Source: Limisphaerales bacterium (GTDB taxonomy: Bacteria; Verrucomicrobiota; Verrucomicrobiia; Limisphaerales; AAA164-E04). Taken from it: a stretch of DNA of 64,000 bases. The notes beneath the pieces were generated by a model, which saw only the letters and a list, made by a program, of their open reading frames with translations, was not told where the DNA came from and ran no database searches. Shown here one piece after another: positions 27,540 to 37,639 of the stretch. The position numbers were made by a program, and so were the translations under genes. The stretch's first letter is position 1; each line of letters starts with the position of its first letter. Location of the stretch: NCBI GenBank assembly GCA_024761205.1, contig JAMASS010000025.1:1-64000 (forward strand). Direction: 5' to 3'.

Positions 27540-28328
27540 TCAATTAGAACCAGATTTGGCGATCCGTGAGAGTCCTTCTCTTGCCTTGTTGCTCACAAAG
27601 AGATAATCAACCCCGTACGCAATCATTTGATACCCTTCGTCAATTCGCCGTTGCAAATCTTCGGGAACCGGCTGAACGACATGGATTCCCGACATGGTGC
27701 CGGTCTTTTCTTTGACCTGGAGAATCGAATTCAAGGCTTCCACCATTTTAGGATGATCGAATTCTCCGGGAATTCCTAGCGAAGCAGAAAGATCAAACGG
27801 CCCTATGAAAAAACCGTCAACACCCGGAACATTGATGATCTCCTCCATATTGCGCACGCCATCAATGTGTTCAATTTGAACAATCACCAGACTCTCCTCA
27901 TTGAGCCACCGATAATAACGATCGAATTCCTGAGCGTAGCCGTGTGCTCGAGAAAGTCCGACGCCACGAGTTCCCTTCGAGGGATATTTGACGGCGTCCA
28001 CTATATGGCGAGCCTCTGTCGCCGTATTAACGGTAGAAGCGATGATGCCATGCGCACCAGCATCCATCACCCGTTTGATCGTGTTAGCGTCGTGACTGCC
28101 AACTCGGACCAAGGCGTTAAGCCCCAACAGATCAATCACGCGAATCATCTCACCTGTGGTTTCCAAGCTCGTTACACTGTGCTCCAAATCTACAGTCAAC
28201 CAGTCGAAGCCAGCCCTTCCCAAAATCTCCGCAAGCGAAGGATGCGGGATGGTCAGCCATGATCCAATGGTAACACCGGAGAGAAACTCCGATCTCTTTG
28301 GCCTCCTGAATGCCGCTATTTCTCCCAT
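27540..28328 (-). CDS. HpcH/HpaI-type pyruvate aldolase
   Basis: About 262 residues of class II metal-dependent aldolase. Motifs: GSWLTIPHPSLAEILGRAGF, DWLTVDLEHS, LVRVGSHD, the metal-site region VQIEHIDGV and GVDGFFIGPFDLSASLG. These enzymes join pyruvate to aldehydes or cleave the products. Position directly before the KdsB-like gene suggests formation of a keto-deoxy sugar acid. The frame is open to 28496, but that upstream part looks unrelated, so the ATG at 28328 is used; start confidence is low because no good ribosome site precedes it and the family usually begins about 15 residues later. Confidence 0.82.
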   Translation of the reverse strand: MGEIAAFRRPKRSEFLSGVTIGSWLTIPHPSLAEILGRAGFDWLTVDLEHSVTSLETTGEMIRVIDLLGLNALVRVGSHDANTIKRVMDAGAHGIIASTVNTATEARHIVDAVKYPSKGTRGVGLSRAHGYAQEFDRYYRWLNEESLVIVQIEHIDGVRNMEEIINVPGVDGFFIGPFDLSASLGIPGEFDHPKMVEALNSILQVKEKTGTMSGIHVVQPVPEDLQRRIDEGYQMIAYGVDYLFVSNKAREGLSRIAKSGSN

Positions 28329-28592
28329 ATGTTTTCGCACTCGTCTGCGATTTGAGTCAATAAATCCAGATCGGTTCTCGTAAAGAGTAGCCCGCCGACT
28401 TGGGCGCATAGAATCAGCCGCCTGAACCTCTATCTGCCCAGGCAACAGGCAATTGTCATTTCCATGTCCCAAAATATCATCAACAACGCTTTTCAAATTT
28501 TCGTCAACCGATCTCCCTGATGCAAAATTTGCCCCACTACTGTGCCGGGATAGATCGTTTGAAGGTAAAAGCAGGGCGCGTGATTCCGTCCA

Positions 28593-28955
28593 TCATTCGC
28601 AAACCACCTCCTCAACGTCAGGAGTGAACCACCAACAAAAGACAGCTAACAATCCATCGATCAAGAACTCAACCCGCAACCCCTTGCCACCATCGAAGGG
28701 CAACAGAACCACGATTCTCTCAGGATTGTCGGGGCGCTGCCCATCCAGATCGATATCGCAAGCTTCCGGCATCCTCCCCCCTTCACCCTTGACCTGCCCG
28801 ACACTATGGTCCTCAGCCACAGGTCCAAAAAACTCCTCGCCCTCAAGGTAACGATCAAGGACCGAAGGATTACGAATTTCGGACTCTTTCATATCAAAGG
28901 CTCTGCAAATCTCTTGGAATCGGATATGCTCAAACAACTCCAATCGCGGTGTCAT
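28593..28955 (-). CDS. Hypothetical protein, family not recognised
   Basis: 120-residue soluble, acidic frame on the operon strand (starts MTPRLELFEHIRFQEICRAF, ends WWFTPDVEEVVCE). I cannot assign a family. The interval from here to the aldolase start (28329-28592) contains further open but startless frames (for example SGANFASGRSVDENLKSVV and LLTQIADECENIWEK), so the region may be a decayed gene of which this is one part. Expression from the operon is plausible. Confidence 0.4.
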   Translation of the reverse strand: MTPRLELFEHIRFQEICRAFDMKESEIRNPSVLDRYLEGEEFFGPVAEDHSVGQVKGEGGRMPEACDIDLDGQRPDNPERIVVLLPFDGGKGLRVEFLIDGLLAVFCWWFTPDVEEVVCE

Positions 28956-29065
28956 CGAAACCCTCTCAAATGCACTTTAGATTGCCCCACTCGGACCCAA
29001 TCCATCTTCAACCTTATCTACGCTATGATCGTTCACACATCCTCATCCGCGAGCACTTGATATCG

Positions 29066-30634
29066 CTATCGCTTCATCGAGGCTTCCATTGCTGACCTTC
29101 TTCGCAGCCCAAACAGTGTTAACCCATCACACAATTTCGTACGCAACACGTCACGTTCGGCATTCGTTAGGAACAGGAGATAGCCCGCAATCATCAAGCC
29201 CACGATCAAAGCAACCTTAAATCCGAGCAAGTAAGTGAGGTCTGTTATTCCAACTTTCGACGTGCAGCCTACAGCGACCACGGTCACCACGCCAATGACA
29301 GACAATCGACCCCATTCAACATCCAACCGGTAAAATCGCTGCGAAACCAAGAATACAAACACAACAAAAAAGCTAAACGTCGCCATCCGGACAACGGCTG
29401 CCCCCTGGTAACCCCAACGGGGAATAGCAACCAAGTTAAGACCAAAATTAAGCACCACGGCCAAACATATCCCAAAGGCTGTAACGATAACGCGACGGTT
29501 GAGATACACACCTACATCAACGATGTTCAATGCGCCGTTAAGCACGTAGGAGCCAGCGATCAAGGCCAAAACCGATGCCGCTTCATAGTATTCGGGCCGC
29601 TGGGCGATCACGTGCAGTATTTCCGTGGCAAAGACGCCAATGACTATCACTGTCATTGCGCCAAACAGAAAATAATAGGTCAACATGGTCTTGTAAAACT
29701 CTCGTGCGTTGCTGTCCCCATGATATTGTGTCTTCACCGGCGTCCAGATCAGTCCGAAAGGATTCACGAAAGCCGCCTGAATCACCGCCCCTAGTTTACA
29801 ACCAAAAGCATAGATACCCACTTCTCTCAGCGAGTAATTACCTCCCAGTATTAAACGGTCGATCCAGTCCAGCGAATAAGTTGCCATCGCCATTACAACG
29901 TATGAAAACCCGAACCTCAGCTGCAGAACAGCCTCCTTGCAATTGAACCCCACTCCAAATCTACCCCGACAAAGAATAGCATAACAGATCAACAACAACA
30001 GTTCGGTCACGCAATGACCCAAAATCGGAGCCAAAACTCCCAACTTCAATCCAATTAAAAAGGTCAATATAAACGCCGCTCCAGTCACCACCGACACTGC
30101 ACTCATCATGATGACAAGTTTCGATCTGCGCTCAAACCTGAGCAACACCACAAAGAGCGTGTTGATAAAAGCAAAAGCCTGCGCTGAAAATGCAATTACC
30201 AAATGAGGCTTATATTCAGGGGTATGAAACAACCTTTCGGAAAGCCATCCACCAAACAGAAAGCCGAAAACTACTTGAAGGAAGCCACCCGCAAAAGCGA
30301 TAAAAAAGGCTGTGTCCACCGCTTTACGTCGGCTCTTATGATCCGGATAATCGTAATAGGACCGTGATAGAGCGTTCGAACCGCCGAACCCGAAAAAGGC
30401 GCCAACAATCGCGGCAGACATGCAGAGCAAAGCGAAGACCCCGTAGGTAGAAGCTTCATAATACTTCGTGTAAATCGGAATCAGGAGAAAACCAAGCAAC
30501 ACTTGGAGCGCCGACCCGATGCCGTAGATGATCGTATGAGCTCCGGTCTCGCGAATTTTCTGAAAGACAGTCCTTTCCGCAGATTCGCCTTTCAACCCCG
30601 CCTTCACAAGATTCTCTTTATCCGAAGATTCCAT
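29066..30634 (-). CDS. wzx: Polysaccharide flippase (Wzx-like, MATE/MOP superfamily)
   Basis: 522-residue protein with about fourteen predicted membrane helices, starting after a hydrophilic leader of about 30 residues. Typical segments are IIYGIGSALQVLLGFLLIPI, IYTKYYEASTYGVFALL and LGGNYSLREVGIYAFGCKLG. It would flip the lipid-linked repeat unit across the inner membrane, feeding the Wzy-type polymerases. It lies 16 bases downstream of the broken sugar O-methyltransferase. Confidence 0.92.
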   Translation of the reverse strand: MESSDKENLVKAGLKGESAERTVFQKIRETGAHTIIYGIGSALQVLLGFLLIPIYTKYYEASTYGVFALLCMSAAIVGAFFGFGGSNALSRSYYDYPDHKSRRKAVDTAFFIAFAGGFLQVVFGFLFGGWLSERLFHTPEYKPHLVIAFSAQAFAFINTLFVVLLRFERRSKLVIMMSAVSVVTGAAFILTFLIGLKLGVLAPILGHCVTELLLLICYAILCRGRFGVGFNCKEAVLQLRFGFSYVVMAMATYSLDWIDRLILGGNYSLREVGIYAFGCKLGAVIQAAFVNPFGLIWTPVKTQYHGDSNAREFYKTMLTYYFLFGAMTVIVIGVFATEILHVIAQRPEYYEAASVLALIAGSYVLNGALNIVDVGVYLNRRVIVTAFGICLAVVLNFGLNLVAIPRWGYQGAAVVRMATFSFFVVFVFLVSQRFYRLDVEWGRLSVIGVVTVVAVGCTSKVGITDLTYLLGFKVALIVGLMIAGYLLFLTNAERDVLRTKLCDGLTLFGLRRRSAMEASMKR

Positions 30635-30650
30635 CAGATCGGCAGATGTC

Positions 30651-31834
30651 CTAAATAGTATTTATCCTTCTGTAAAGATACATAAAAATATCTTCGTTGA
30701 AGTCCACTCGCCTTTGCCGAAAAAGATGATCAAAGTCGAGATATCTGAAGCACAGCTGAAACTCCGAACTCACCGGATATTCAAACGCCAGCGGATCGCG
30801 TTCGGTTCCTCTTTTATGCAGATACGGGCTTTTAAAGCCATCATGGGGCATGTGAAAAAACCATCGTTTAACAAGCCTGTTTATCTCGTTAATATAGGCA
30901 AAGCAAGTTGCCTTTTCCATCTCTCCCAAGTTTACTCGATTAATGAAGAGATCTATGGATTGGTTGAGATGAACATCCGGCATTCCAAATGAAGGTCACA
31001 GAATCAGGTCATAGTCAGCCAACGCCTTTGCGTCCATGCCCCCTCCCCGTAAAGCAGTGCTTTGGCATTTGAGTAGCACGAAAGAAGATAATAAGACGCG
31101 AGCGTGAGGCTTTCGGGCAAATCAAAATTAATGTAGGTCCATCGCTGGGATGATTCACAACTAATCTTGCGAAGCATAAATTCTGCTGTTTTTCCTGAAC
31201 CTCCGCCCATATCTGCTATGACCGGATTGGGAATTTCGCTAACCACCCCCCGCCAGGAGCGAGCCTCGAATCTCGTTATGGAAACAGTTTATGTCCAAAA
31301 GTTTTCCTTGATAAACGCTCCCGCCTCGTTGCCGAATCTAGGCGATCCGAGGTCATCCCCCCCGCCCCCCGTAGAACCATTGCCAAAATCTCCACCTCTT
31401 TTCATAGAACTGTCTTTTTCAGATAGGAATGGAGCAAAATAGAGTCCCCGGCCGTGCACAACATTGCATTTACATCGAAACCTAACACAACTGGCCATAT
31501 CCCAAAGCTTGCAAGAAAGCGGGCAGCAGTTTCGGGGCTTTTTAGAGATTAAAACCCGTGGTCCAATATGAATTGCCAATTTTCCGTTGGAGCAAACACT
31601 TGATCGGCAATTTTCTGATCTTTCTTCGCTACGATATATGCTTGATAGACGCGCGATATTAGCTCGCTCTCTTCCCGGTCCGGCTCTGTTTCCTATGGAA
31701 CATGGAGTCGGAATTCACTTCAGCTAAACAGTCGATTGCACCTTCCATATACGCTGCAACCTGTTCCGTAAGGTGGTGAACGTTCTTCCCTCTTTGATTA
31801 TCCGGCTTAGTTTGATTTTTGTTGCTTGCTTCAT
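30651..31834 (-). pseudogene. Broken putative sugar O-methyltransferase
   Basis: Pieces on the minus strand give one methyltransferase after several frame changes. ATG 31834 opens [20 protein letters not shown], overlapping the aminotransferase stop as ATGA. Next come RVYQAYIVAKKDQKIADQVF, WQFILDHGF and RFGNEAGAFIKENFWT. The frame 31004-31246 reads VIADMGGGSGKTAEFMLRK (SAM site), then INFDLPESLTLASYYLL and ALLYGEG. The final frame 30651-30983 gives CFAYINEINRLVKRWFFHMP and SSEFQLCFRYLDFDHLF. The order and motifs match the putative sugar O-methyltransferase family. At least three frameshifts plus stops make it non-functional. Confidence 0.82.
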
Positions 31835-32946
31835 TTTTTTGATGCGCTGCTGTAGTTCTTTATACAGTTAAGAACATGTTTGATTTGACTTAACTCAAGG
31901 TAGGGATGCATCGGCAAGCTCAGTACAGAATCAGCTAGGCTCCTAGCAACGGGAAAGGCGTCTTGCCTCCATCCGAAGTCTTGATAAGCATCCGACATAT
32001 GTGGTGGAACCGGATAGTGGATTAATGTCCCGACTCCCGCATTCTTGAGAGATGCCGCCAACTCATCGCGGTGGGAATGCCTGATGACAAACAAGTGAAA
32101 AACCGCCTCGGTTCCTTTTGGTTCCTTGGGCAAAACCAAGTCAGGCACCATTGACAGCCACTCTGAATAGCACGCGGCCCATTGACGCCGCTTCTCATTC
32201 CACGCGTCCAAACGGCGAAGTTTAACCCGTAGGAAGGTGGCCTGGATCTCGTCAAGCCGCGAGTTGAAGCCGCGCACTTCGTTGTAGTAGCGGGTCTTTG
32301 ATCCGTAGTTGCGAAGAATGCGAATCCTTTCGGCTAACTCACTATCATCCGTGGTGACCGCCCCGGCATCGCCCAAGGCTCCGAGATTCTTTGTTGGGTA
32401 AAAGCTATGTCCAGCCGCATGGCCCAACCCGCCAATTCGCCTTCCGTGGTAGCGCGCGCCTTGTGCCTGAGCGGCATCTTCCAACACACGCAATCCGCGT
32501 CTGTCAGCGATTTCCATGATCGGGTCCATATCCGCCGGTTGCCCATAGAGATGAACCGGCAATATTGCCTTAGTGCGCGGCGTCAAGGCGGCTTCAATAC
32601 GATTTGGGTCGATATTGTACGTGCATGAATCGGGTTCGACCGGGACAGGTGTCGCGCCCGCAGAACTCACTGCGAGCCAAGTGGCGATGTAAGTGTTGGA
32701 GGGAACAATAACCTCATCGTTCGGACCGATTGCCCAGGCCCGCAGCACCAGATGCATGGCTTCAAGCCCATTGGCAACGCCGATGCAATGAGCCGAGCCG
32801 CAATAATCAGCGTAATCCTTCTCAAACGCCTCGACTTCCCGGCCAAGAACATACCGAGCCGACTCCATGAACCGGAAATAAGCCTCGTCGAGTTCGGTCT
32901 TCAGGTCCCGATAAGGAGAAATGAGATCAATAAACGGAACCTTCAC
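31831..32946 (-). CDS. DegT/DnrJ/EryC1-type aminotransferase (dTDP-3-amino sugar)
   Basis: 371-residue PLP enzyme starting [20 protein letters not shown]. The catalytic Lys lies in [31 protein letters not shown] holds the PLP Asp. Together with the adjacent 3,4-ketoisomerase (20-base overlap) and acetyltransferase, this matches the FdtB/QdtB step that makes dTDP-3-amino-3,6-dideoxyhexose. Whether the product has galacto or gluco configuration cannot be told. The stop overlaps the start of the broken methyltransferase as ATGA. Confidence 0.92.
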   Translation of the reverse strand: MKVPFIDLISPYRDLKTELDEAYFRFMESARYVLGREVEAFEKDYADYCGSAHCIGVANGLEAMHLVLRAWAIGPNDEVIVPSNTYIATWLAVSSAGATPVPVEPDSCTYNIDPNRIEAALTPRTKAILPVHLYGQPADMDPIMEIADRRGLRVLEDAAQAQGARYHGRRIGGLGHAAGHSFYPTKNLGALGDAGAVTTDDSELAERIRILRNYGSKTRYYNEVRGFNSRLDEIQATFLRVKLRRLDAWNEKRRQWAACYSEWLSMVPDLVLPKEPKGTEAVFHLFVIRHSHRDELAASLKNAGVGTLIHYPVPPHMSDAYQDFGWRQDAFPVARSLADSVLSLPMHPYLELSQIKHVLNCIKNYSSASKK

Positions 32947-33388
32947 GCGCTGCCGTCACTGCCAACTGGTAGGTTGAGTATTCCCGGTAGTAATCATCTT
33001 CGTTGTAATATTCGGAGGCGAGAACGAGACACACTGATCCGGAGGAAAAGTTGTCCGTCTCTAGCCATACCATAGGCGGAAGATATAGGCCGTAATATGA
33101 CCGGGCTAGGTGGACACGCTTTTTGTTTGCGCCATCATCAATGATCACATCAAAACTGCCCGATACCGCAATCAGCAACTGGTGACACTCCTTGTGGGCA
33201 TGCTCGCCACGAGCAGCATCTCCCGGTACATCATACAAGTAAAATACACGTCGAACAGAAAACGGGAGATGCCGTTCACTTTCGATAAAAGTAATATTTC
33301 CGCGATGATCTGTGATCCTCGGCAGATCAATAAGTTTGCATGAATCAATACTCGAGTAACCGTTATAAGATGTCGTCTTATTGCTCAT
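32927..33388 (-). CDS. dTDP-4-oxo-6-deoxyglucose 3,4-ketoisomerase (FdtA/QdtA-like cupin)
   Basis: 153-residue cupin with the family motif [20 protein letters not shown] followed by [19 protein letters not shown]. It converts the RmlB product to the 3-keto sugar that the adjacent aminotransferase uses. The ATG overlaps the stop of the ankyrin remnant as ATGA, and the end overlaps the aminotransferase start by 20 bases. Together with RmlA/RmlB upstream it forms a complete route to a dTDP-3-acetamido sugar. Confidence 0.9.
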   Translation of the reverse strand: MSNKTTSYNGYSSIDSCKLIDLPRITDHRGNITFIESERHLPFSVRRVFYLYDVPGDAARGEHAHKECHQLLIAVSGSFDVIIDDGANKKRVHLARSYYGLYLPPMVWLETDNFSSGSVCLVLASEYYNEDDYYREYSTYQLAVTAAREGSVY

Positions 33389-33417
33389 TCGGCATCATAT
33401 TCCTTTAATAACGAAAT
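33378..33417. repeat. Direct repeat, copy A
   Basis: Forty bases that match 34351-34390 in the same orientation with 3 differences by eye. It covers the end of the ankyrin remnant and the start of the ketoisomerase gene. It is the downstream boundary (in transcription direction) of the interval holding the acetyltransferase. Confidence 0.8.
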
Positions 33418-33715
33418 AACACGCTGATCGTCATCTTTCTCGGCGTAGTTGGATACGGTCATCCCATCGGGATCTTTGTGTCGAAGATCCACCCCCTGCT
33501 TTAGCATCAGCTCCAGGCTTGTCATATCACCGGTATGAACCGCATCTGTCCTGGCGTATATCACGACAGACGTGCCCCTGAAGTTCTTCGCGGCAGCATT
33601 CGCGCCTCGGTCGTCCAACTCCAATCGCGGTGATTGGACCTGAGTCCTTGTTGCCCAGCAGGATCAACAAAAACGGGCGGACTTCATCTGCCAAGCCGGA
33701 TTCCAATAATTTCCT
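33385..33715 (-). pseudogene. Ankyrin-repeat remnant
   Basis: The 79-codon frame 33385-33624 contains an ankyrin-like unit: TGDMTSLELMLKQGVDLRHK followed by DPDGMTVSNYAEKDDDQRVI and [10 protein letters not shown] preceding frame reads KLLESGLADEVRPFLLILLG and NKDSGPITAI, also ankyrin-like but shifted. No proper start or full repeat array exists. The fragment ends overlapping the ketoisomerase start (ATGA). Its last 13 or so codons are copied almost exactly on the other side of the acetyltransferase gene (34351-34390). Looks like debris from a rearrangement, not an EPS enzyme. Confidence 0.55.
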
Positions 33716-34294
33716 TCATTTATTATTTATCTGAAAAACGCTATTTTTTCCACGCTGATAAGTGTGCTTGCATTTACATGTTGCCACGCTTGACAGCCCA
33801 AAATCTAGTTTGATTCCACAACGGCAAACCCAGGCTGTTAGTCTAGCCGGATTACCCAAAACAAGAGCATGGTCCGGAACGTCCTTGGTGACCACAGAGC
33901 CTGCACCCACCATCGCCCATTTCCCAATGGTCACTGGCAAAACAGTGCTATTTGCCCCAATACTGCAACCGTTTGACAGCCGAGTAACACAAAAGGAATC
34001 CAAATAGTTTCTACTCCTTGGTCTCAAGTCATTAACGAATGCCACGCAAGGACCGATGAAGACATCATCCTCAACAATCACGCCATTCCACAAATAAACG
34101 CCACATTTTATCGTGACTCGATTCCCCAGAGATACTCCGCCTTCGATAAAGGTATGATCGCAAATATTGCAATCTTCGCCGACTCGGGCACCGGAGGCGA
34201 TATGAGCAAATGCCCAAACTCTGGACCTCGCCTTGATAGACACACCCTCATCAACCAATGCCTTGCGATGAATTGAAACTTTGGCTGCGATCAC
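33716..34294 (-). CDS. Hexapeptide-repeat sugar N-acetyltransferase
   Basis: 192-residue left-handed beta-helix protein (RVGEDCNICDHTFIEGGVSL, VTIKCGVYLWNGVIVEDDVF, IGPCVAFVNDLRPRS). This is the family of FdtC/QdtC/WbpD-type enzymes that acetylate amino sugars on nucleotide carriers. Beside the ketoisomerase and aminotransferase it most likely makes the dTDP-3-acetamido sugar. It ends with an unusual Cys-containing tail (CRCGIKLDFGLSSVATCKCK). The gene is bracketed by a 40-bp direct repeat, so it may have been inserted or duplicated in. Confidence 0.85.
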   Translation of the reverse strand: MIAAKVSIHRKALVDEGVSIKARSRVWAFAHIASGARVGEDCNICDHTFIEGGVSLGNRVTIKCGVYLWNGVIVEDDVFIGPCVAFVNDLRPRSRNYLDSFCVTRLSNGCSIGANSTVLPVTIGKWAMVGAGSVVTKDVPDHALVLGNPARLTAWVCRCGIKLDFGLSSVATCKCKHTYQRGKNSVFQINNK

Positions 34295-34602
34295 AAAATC
34301 TATAAGCTAAGATCGGCGATATTTTGTAATTGAGTAAATGTTATGGGATGTTATTGCTTATTCGGCATCATATCCCTTTAATAACGGAATGTTTGTCGAA
34401 AATTTTCTAAAATACCATGATCCCGTTGTCTAGACAGTACTCGCAGAAACCACAAGCCGTATCATCTAAGCCGAGTAGCAATCAAATTTGCCCGACTATA
34501 CCGCCTGTATCCAATGCCTGCATGGCTCGATCCGGTCCCCATAAATCTAGAGCCGAAACTCCGCGAGATCGCTCGCCGGGCGATCTGTCTCTGGAGACTG
34601 GA
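34295..34602. other. Non-coding interval with repeat copy B and inverted repeats
   Basis: 308 bases between rmlA and the acetyltransferase. It contains the second 40-bp repeat copy at 34351-34390 (ankyrin C-terminus, reading YDAE then stop). It also contains a 7-bp hairpin (stem AGATCGC 34566-34572 with GCGATCT 34580-34586). A further 6-bp hairpin (34596-34601 with 34609-34614) overlaps the rmlA stop. Neither hairpin is followed by a T-tract on the minus strand, so termination is uncertain. No intact gene is visible. Confidence 0.55.
34351..34390. repeat. Direct repeat, copy B
   Basis: Matches 33378-33417 (37 of 40 identical by eye). It encodes the same last residues of an ankyrin-type protein but lies outside any intact gene, directly upstream of the acetyltransferase gene. 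Confidence 0.8.
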
Positions 34603-35493
34603 CTAAGCCCAGTCCACAGTAAATTCGGATGACAGCAAGAACCGGAGATAATTTGCATAGTCCCCCTTGCCCATTGCATCAGCTGCCCGCTCTACAGCCA
34701 GCCGATCAATCCAACCATTTTCCCAAGCGATCTCCTCCAAACAGGCAACCTTCAAACCCTGGCGTTCCTCAATGGCCTCAATAAAATTCCCGGCTTCCGA
34801 TAAACTCCGGTGCGTGCCAGTGTCAAGCCAAGCAAAGCCTCGACCTAGTTTCTCAACATTCAATTCGTCATTCTCAAGGTATAAGCGGTTTAAGTCTGTA
34901 ATTTCCAATTCGCCGCGGGCGCTCGGCTTTAGGCTCGCCGCTAGATCCGGTGCCCGTCCGTCGTAAAAGTAGAGCCCTGGCACCGCGTAATTGCTACGGG
35001 GGTGGCGGGGCTTCTCTTCGAGAGAGATCGCCCGACCAGTGCTTTCATCGATTTCAATCACCCCGAAACGTTCCGGATCACGTACAAAGTAGGCAAACAC
35101 GGCAGCACCGGATTTGAGTCGAGCCAGTCTGCGGAGTTTTGGCGTGAAATCCTGCCCGTAGAAAAGATTGTCCCCCAAAATGAGGCACCCCGAATCTCCA
35201 GTCAGAAACTCACGACCGATAATCAAAGCCTGCGCCAATCCGTCGGGGCTAGGTTGTTCCGCATATTGAATGCGGAGGCCTAACTGCGACCCATCGCCTA
35301 GTAGCCGTTGGAACTGCGGCAAGTCGTGAGAAGTGGAAATGAGCAGAATCTCCCTTAGTCCCGTCAACATCAGCACGCTGAGCGGGTAATAAATCATCGG
35401 CTTGTCATAAACAGGCAGCAGCTGTTTGCTCACAGCACTAGTTAAAGGATATAGCCGCATGCCAGTTCCCCCGGCTAGGATAATCCCTTTCAT
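34603..35493 (-). CDS. rmlA: Glucose-1-phosphate thymidylyltransferase
   Basis: 296-residue enzyme making dTDP-glucose. Begins [20 protein letters not shown] with the nucleotide loop; [49 protein letters not shown] and FAWLDTGTH follow, all RmlA hallmarks. It lies 17 bases after rmlB on the same strand and supplies the dTDP-3-amino sugar branch (31831-34294). No RmlC/RmlD pair for rhamnose is adjacent, so rhamnose is not the evident product. Confidence 0.96.
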   Translation of the reverse strand: MKGIILAGGTGMRLYPLTSAVSKQLLPVYDKPMIYYPLSVLMLTGLREILLISTSHDLPQFQRLLGDGSQLGLRIQYAEQPSPDGLAQALIIGREFLTGDSGCLILGDNLFYGQDFTPKLRRLARLKSGAAVFAYFVRDPERFGVIEIDESTGRAISLEEKPRHPRSNYAVPGLYFYDGRAPDLAASLKPSARGELEITDLNRLYLENDELNVEKLGRGFAWLDTGTHRSLSEAGNFIEAIEERQGLKVACLEEIAWENGWIDRLAVERAADAMGKGDYANYLRFLLSSEFTVDWA

Positions 35494-35510
35494 TGGTTTG
35501 GGTTCCGAAT

Positions 35511-36578
35511 TCAGCCCTTCGTTCCGGTTTCTTGTCGCTTAAGCCGGTAATTTCCACTGAGAATATCTTCCCACCACTCTTGATTATTCAAATACCACCT
35601 CACGGTTTTGCGAAAACCGCTTTCGAAACTCTCGGACGGAGACCAACCGAGTTCCTGGTTGATGCGCGAGGAATCAATTGCATATCGTAGATCATGCCCT
35701 GGCCGATCTATTACAAATGTAATCAATTCCTTGTAGCTGGAGATGCCCCATTCCGGCTTGGACGGCCTCATTTCGTCAAGCAACAGGCACAAATGCTTGA
35801 CGAGTTCAATGTTGGCTCGTTCATTGCTACCGCCGATATTATACGTTGCGCCTACCTGTCCATGTGAGACCACTTGATGGAGGGCAGTAACATGATCCCC
35901 CACATAGAGCCAATCACGCACATGTTCACCTTTCCCATAAACCGGAACCGATTCTCGCCGAAGGCATTTGAGGATCACCACCGGGATGAGCTTTTCCGGG
36001 AATTGATAGGGACCATAATTATTCGAACAGTTGGTCACGATCACCGGCAAGCCATACGTGTCGTGCCATGCTCGGGCTAAATGATCGGAAGCTGCCTTAC
36101 TCGCCGAATACGGCGAATGCGGATCGTATGGAGTGGTTTCCGTAAAGGGGGAATCGTCGAAACCTAGCGATCCGTAGACCTCGTCGGTCGACACATGTAG
36201 AAACCGAAACGATTCCGGCTTTCCGATTTCAGTCCAATAGCTGAGTGCTACTTGGAGCAAATTGAACGTGCCGCATACATTCGTTTGGATGAATTCACCT
36301 GGGCCATCGATTGATCGATCCACATGGGATTCGGCTGCCAAATGCATTACAACATCCGGATGGTATTCCTGGAATGCATTGCGAACCGCTATGGCATCGG
36401 CAATATCAATCTGGGTAAAAGCGTATCGCTTGTCCTCAGCAATCTCCGCCAGCGACTGCAAGTTGCCAGCGTAGGTGAGTTTGTCAAGACAAAGAACCTG
36501 GTTGTCCGTCTGCTGGACTAAATATCGAACTAGATTCGAGCCTATAAACCCGGCACCACCTGTTACTAAAATTTTCAT
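35511..36578 (-). CDS. rmlB: dTDP-glucose 4,6-dehydratase
   Basis: 355-residue extended SDR forming dTDP-4-keto-6-deoxyglucose. NAD site [19 protein letters not shown], active-site THR-type strand [13 protein letters not shown], and [15 protein letters not shown] with the Tyr/Lys pair; [18 protein letters not shown]-like region (reads [18 protein letters not shown]) is diagnostic. Product feeds the FdtA/QdtA-like ketoisomerase. Gene starts 11 bases after the UDP-glucuronate epimerase-like gene ends. Confidence 0.96.
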   Translation of the reverse strand: MKILVTGGAGFIGSNLVRYLVQQTDNQVLCLDKLTYAGNLQSLAEIAEDKRYAFTQIDIADAIAVRNAFQEYHPDVVMHLAAESHVDRSIDGPGEFIQTNVCGTFNLLQVALSYWTEIGKPESFRFLHVSTDEVYGSLGFDDSPFTETTPYDPHSPYSASKAASDHLARAWHDTYGLPVIVTNCSNNYGPYQFPEKLIPVVILKCLRRESVPVYGKGEHVRDWLYVGDHVTALHQVVSHGQVGATYNIGGSNERANIELVKHLCLLLDEMRPSKPEWGISSYKELITFVIDRPGHDLRYAIDSSRINQELGWSPSESFESGFRKTVRWYLNNQEWWEDILSGNYRLKRQETGTKG

Positions 36579-36589
36579 CGGTCGCTTTC

Positions 36590-37594
36590 TCAGTGCGCCT
36601 CAGTCCGCTGAACCCCTCCCTCGTCTAAACGAATATCTTTTAGCCAAGCCGCGTTTTCCCGATGCCAAGCCACTGTGAGTTCCAGTCCCTCTTCAACCGA
36701 AACTTGTGGTTCCCATTTCAGGAATCTCTTCGCCTTGGCGATGTCCGCTCGAGTCTCTTTGATGTCTGCTCGATGAACCGACTTTCGTTCCACGATCGCT
36801 TCCTTCCCTAAAAGTTGTGCCAGACAATCAATGATCGTATTCATCGACATCGGATTTTTACCCCCTCCAAGATTGAAAATCTCGAAACCGAAGCGCTCTA
36901 GTGCGACAATGGTCCCCCTAGCGATGTCTTCAACATAAGTAAAGTCGCGACTCTGACTCCCATCACCAAACAACTCTATAGGGACACCGTCTTTGATCCA
37001 TTGAATAAAACGAAATATCGCCATATCCGGTCGCCCAGCCGGGCCGAAAACAGTAAAATATCGGACCACAGAGATATTCAAATCATAGAGATGATGGTAA
37101 GAATAGGCCATCACCTCGGCCGCTTTCTTTGAAGCAGCGTAGGGTGAAATCGGGGTATTTACTGGCAGGGTTTCCTTGAAAGGGATTTCCTGGCCCGAGT
37201 AGAGCGACGACGTTGAGGCCAGTACCATCTTTTTGACTCCAGCGGCTTTCATGCAGTTAAGCAAATTCAGCGTACCCATGGCGTTCGTCGTCATGTAGGC
37301 TTCTGGATCCTCCATGCTGTAGCGGACACCAGCCCTTGCGGCTAAGTTAAAGATTCCAGAGAAATCATGCCGTCTAAAAAGGTCCCTGACGCTATCTCGT
37401 TCCTCGATATCGAGTTTTTCAAAGACCATCCCCTCACGCTTCTCGAGTGCCTCTAGCCGATAACTCTTCAGCCTGACATCATAGTATTCATTCAGATTGT
37501 CTACCCCCACAACCTCATCACCACGATCCAAAAGCAACTCTGCTGTTTTCGAGGCTATAAATCCCGCCGCTCCAGTTACCAGGTACTTCGCCAT
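36590..37594 (-). CDS. UDP-glucuronate 4-epimerase-like SDR
   Basis: 334-residue extended [23 protein letters not shown] binds [23 protein letters not shown] is the segment typical of UDP-glucuronate/galacturonate epimerases; STSSLYSG and [15 protein letters not shown] hold the catalytic residues. It would convert UDP-GlcA from the UDP-glucose dehydrogenase at 41069 into UDP-GalA for the EPS. Other C4 epimerisations are possible. It sits between rmlB and the WbpA-like dehydrogenase. Confidence 0.85.
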   Translation of the reverse strand: MAKYLVTGAAGFIASKTAELLLDRGDEVVGVDNLNEYYDVRLKSYRLEALEKREGMVFEKLDIEERDSVRDLFRRHDFSGIFNLAARAGVRYSMEDPEAYMTTNAMGTLNLLNCMKAAGVKKMVLASTSSLYSGQEIPFKETLPVNTPISPYAASKKAAEVMAYSYHHLYDLNISVVRYFTVFGPAGRPDMAIFRFIQWIKDGVPIELFGDGSQSRDFTYVEDIARGTIVALERFGFEIFNLGGGKNPMSMNTIIDCLAQLLGKEAIVERKSVHRADIKETRADIAKAKRFLKWEPQVSVEEGLELTVAWHRENAAWLKDIRLDEGGVQRTEAH

Positions 37595-37639
37595 CTCAGG
37601 TAATATTTGGGGGTTCCTGCCCCCTCTTTAGCGCCAGTC

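Noticed and set aside
4756-31834. Frameshifts as mere sequencing errors
   Set aside because: Cannot be fully excluded, but many long frames nearby are intact, while broken genes carry deletions, stops and a 7-bp duplication, pointing to true decay.
34560-34620. Rho-independent terminator after rmlA
   Set aside because: Two hairpins exist but neither is followed by a T-tract in the minus-strand transcript direction.
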